This document shows, piece after piece, positions 50,952 to 52,902 of a stretch of DNA of 52,902 nucleotides. The notes beneath the pieces are model-generated. The model saw only the letters and a program-made list of their open reading frames with translations, searched no databases and was not told the DNA's origin. The stretch's first letter is position 1, and each line of letters begins with the position of its first letter. Position numbers and translations under genes: made by a program. The DNA comes from Victivallales bacterium (GTDB lineage Bacteria > Verrucomicrobiota > Lentisphaeria > Oligosphaerales > Oligosphaeraceae): the NCBI GenBank assembly GCA_017554445.1, contig JAFZIJ010000185.1, positions 1-52,902 on the forward strand, given 5' to 3'.

Positions 50952-51407
50952 ATGTCCATTCAACTCATACTTTTGGAAGACGTCGCGGATTTGGGGAAGA
51001 TCGGCGATGAAGTCCACGTGGCCAATGGCTACGCCCGTAATTATCTGCTTCCCTTGAAGAAAGCCGAAATCGTGACGACCGCCGCACGCCGTCGCGTCGA
51101 AGCCAAGAAGCTGAAGCTCCAGAAAGAGCATGAAGAGCGCGTCGCTGTCGCCCAGGCGATGGCCGACAAGATCGCCCAGCTGACGCTGACGATTCCTGTC
51201 GCCGCCGGCGAAAATGACAAGCTGTATGGTTCCGTCAGCGCCGCGCAGATCGCCGATGCTCTGAATGCACAGGGCATTGAAGTCGAACGCAACGTGGTCG
51301 TTTTGGAAGAACCGATTCGTGAACTCGGCTCCTTCGATGTCGATATCAAGTTGCATGCCGAAGTCAGCACGAAGGTCAAAGTCATGGTCACCCGCGCTGA
51401 AGCGTAA
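50952..51407 (+). CDS. rplI: 50S ribosomal protein L9
   Basis: 151 residues. The N-terminal domain (LILLEDVADLGKIGDEVHV, NGYARNYLLPLKKA), the connecting long helix and the C-terminal domain (KLYGSVSAAQIADALN, GSFDVDIKLHAEVSTKVKV) are all present and of normal length. It binds 23S rRNA at the L1 stalk base and helps keep the reading frame. It follows rpsR by 23 bp with AAGGAAG ahead of the ATG. Confidence 0.97.
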   Translation: MSIQLILLEDVADLGKIGDEVHVANGYARNYLLPLKKAEIVTTAARRRVEAKKLKLQKEHEERVAVAQAMADKIAQLTLTIPVAAGENDKLYGSVSAAQIADALNAQGIEVERNVVVLEEPIRELGSFDVDIKLHAEVSTKVKVMVTRAEA

Positions 51408-51435
51408 TCCATGGCGACCGTCCGGTCGTGAATCC

Positions 51436-51470
51436 AAGGCACCCTGGGCGTTTTTCGTTCAGGGTGCCTT
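51436..51470 (+). terminator. Stem-loop between rplI and dnaB (weak terminator or attenuator)
   Basis: AAGGCACCCTG (51436-51446) and CAGGGTGCCTT (51460-51470) form an 11-bp perfect stem with a T-rich 13-base loop. The following sequence is only TTTGTGTCC, so termination may be partial, lowering dnaB relative to the ribosomal genes. Confidence 0.65.
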
Positions 51471-51544
51471 TGTGTCCATATGGCCAGACAAAAGTTTTTT
51501 AGGAATAGAAAAGAACCGCACAAGCGGAACAGGGGAGAATGACA

Positions 51545-52902
51545 ATGAGCGAGATGGCAACCACGACGGCGTCCATGCTGAATTTGGACCGTCCGAAACC
51601 GCATAACGAGGAGGCGGAAATTGCGGTCTTGGGGGCCATGCTGTTTTCGACGGAGGCCGTATCCTCCGCTATCGGGGCCTTGAAGCTTGAAAATGCGTTC
51701 TACCGTCCCGCCCACCAGACGATCTTCAACGCGATGGTGGAATTGACAGCGGGCAAGAGCGAAGTGGCTCTTGATCCGTTGGTCGTGTCCGATCATTTGG
51801 AACGCAACGGAAAATTAGAGGAAGTCGGCGGCCGCGCCTATATCGCGCAACTGATGGATTCCGTGCCGACGGCGGCCAATATCGACTATTATGTCGAAAT
51901 CGTCAAGCAGAACGCGATTCTCCGCCACATCATCGCGACATGCACGGAGACGATCCAGCGTTGCTATGCTGCGGAGGACGATGTCCACGCATTGCTGGAC
52001 GGCATCGAGCAGAAGATTTTCGAAGTGACGGGCATGAACGAGACGAAGGATCTGCAGTCCGTCCAGCCGCTCGTCCGCGAAGCCGTTGATTATCTGGAAA
52101 AACTCATCAAAGGCGACTCCGACATTCTCGGTTTGCGCACAGGTTTTGACATCGACAAGATGATCACGGGACTGAAGCCCGGTGAAATGTTTGTTCTGGC
52201 GGCCCGTCCCTCCATCGGCAAAACGGCGCTGGCCTTGAATATGGCGACGAATATCGCGATGAATCCGTCTCATCCTGCGGCGGTCGGCATCTTCAGTCTG
52301 GAAATGCCTGCGCTGTCGTTGATTTTGCGTATGATCTGCAGCGAAGCGCGTGTCGGATTGGCGGAATTCCGCAACAAGACGATCAACCAGTCCCGCTGGA
52401 CGGATGTGATGCGCGCGGCGTCCGATTTGAACAAGGCAAAAATCGTCATCGACGACACGGGCGCGATCGACATTTTGGAACTTCGCGCGAAAGCACGTCG
52501 TATGAAGGCGAAGTACAACGTGGAGGCTATTTTCGTCGATTATCTGCAGCTGATCCGCGCCCATACGAAGAGCAATGCGAGCCGCGAAAACGAGGTGTCC
52601 ATGATTTCCGGATCGCTGAAGGCTATGGCGAAGGAGCTGAATATTCCGGTTGTCGTCTTGGCGCAGTTGAACCGCCAGGCGGAGCAGGGCGAGAAGCCTA
52701 AATTGAGCCAGTTGCGTGAATCCGGTGCTATCGAACAGGACGCCGACGTCGTGGCTCTCCTGCATCGCGAACGTGAGAAGCAGCATGAGCAGAAAGAGGA
52801 CGACAACGCGGGACTGCTTTCCGAACTGATCATCGCGAAAAACCGTAACGGCGCGACTGGTACGGCACAGATGCTCTTCTTCCCGAAATACACGCGCTTC
52901 GA
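51545..52902 (+). CDS. dnaB: Replicative DNA helicase DnaB, 5' part of gene
   Basis: 452 codons are present and the frame runs off the window end. The start at ATG 51545 has GGGGAG nine bases upstream. The N-terminal primase-interacting domain (PHNEEAEIAVLGAMLF, FYRPAHQTIFNAM) leads to the RecA-like motor: Walker A AARPSIGKTALALN, GIFSLEMPA, Walker B IFVDYLQLI, then LAQLNRQAEQ and RESGAIEQDADVV. Hexameric helicase that unwinds DNA at the fork. No intein is visible in the part present. It follows rplI after 137 bp, as in many bacteria. Confidence 0.95.
   Translation, partial: MSEMATTTASMLNLDRPKPHNEEAEIAVLGAMLFSTEAVSSAIGALKLENAFYRPAHQTIFNAMVELTAGKSEVALDPLVVSDHLERNGKLEEVGGRAYIAQLMDSVPTAANIDYYVEIVKQNAILRHIIATCTETIQRCYAAEDDVHALLDGIEQKIFEVTGMNETKDLQSVQPLVREAVDYLEKLIKGDSDILGLRTGFDIDKMITGLKPGEMFVLAARPSIGKTALALNMATNIAMNPSHPAAVGIFSLEMPALSLILRMICSEARVGLAEFRNKTINQSRWTDVMRAASDLNKAKIVIDDTGAIDILELRAKARRMKAKYNVEAIFVDYLQLIRAHTKSNASRENEVSMISGSLKAMAKELNIPVVVLAQLNRQAEQGEKPKLSQLRESGAIEQDADVVALLHREREKQHEQKEDDNAGLLSELIIAKNRNGATGTAQMLFFPKYTRF

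Overview
The window looks like a chromosomal segment of a Gram-negative bacterium of the PVC superphylum, most likely Lentisphaerota or a close relative. This is inferred from combined features and not from a marker-gene search: a secretin of the type IV pilus/type II secretion kind, enormous multidomain exoproteins, an EF-G of the mitochondrial EF-G2/RRF2 type, a Hanks-type kinase with an N-terminal zinc ribbon, an outer-membrane lipid transport (Mla/MCE) operon, and the order rplY-pth-rpsF-ssb-rpsR-rplI-dnaB. No tRNA, rRNA, CRISPR array, transposase or prophage gene was seen.

Region 1 (1-32.3 kb) is the striking part. It holds the 3' end of a secretin gene and then two giant secreted proteins in the same orientation. 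The first (1549-20748, 6399 aa) starts with a signal peptide, a streptopain-type propeptide and a C10 cysteine protease domain. It continues through thousands of residues of beta-sandwich repeats, Kelch-like, Calx-beta-like, cohesin-like and dockerin-like modules. The second (21153-32243, 3696 aa) carries five LamG-like domains, thrombospondin-type-3 calcium repeats and a PPC-like domain. Both genes have a near-perfect sigma-54 (-24/-12) promoter of the form TGGCATG-N4-TTGCTT. Both proteins end in a related module with two 'GWN ... G.YW.Y' repeats, a candidate sorting or anchoring domain. The three intergenic gaps here (after the secretin, giant 1 and giant 2) each contain a terminator followed by a short tandem array built on TCTAG/TTCTA. 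A 0.6-kb GC-poor island with different codon use sits inside the second giant gene.

Region 2 (32.4-41.3 kb) is a mixture of single genes: EF-G2-like GTPase, GH51 arabinofuranosidase and zinc-ribbon Ser/Thr kinase (both minus strand), a YkgJ-type cysteine-cluster protein, a small unknown protein and a THUMP/SAM RNA methyltransferase.

Region 3 (41.3-47.9 kb, minus strand) is a tightly packed run that reads, in transcription order, icd (NADP isocitrate dehydrogenase), an MBL-fold hydrolase, an unknown 224-aa protein, STAS-MlaE permease, MlaF ATPase, MlaD/MCE protein and a PqiC-like lipoprotein. The last four form a complete MCE lipid transporter, with the MlaB-like STAS domain fused to the permease.

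Region 4 (48.0-52.9 kb, plus strand) is a housekeeping operon: L25/CTC, peptidyl-tRNA hydrolase (with an altered GGHNG motif), S6 (TTG start overlapping the pth stop), SSB, S18, L9, and the 5' part of replicative helicase dnaB, which runs off the window.
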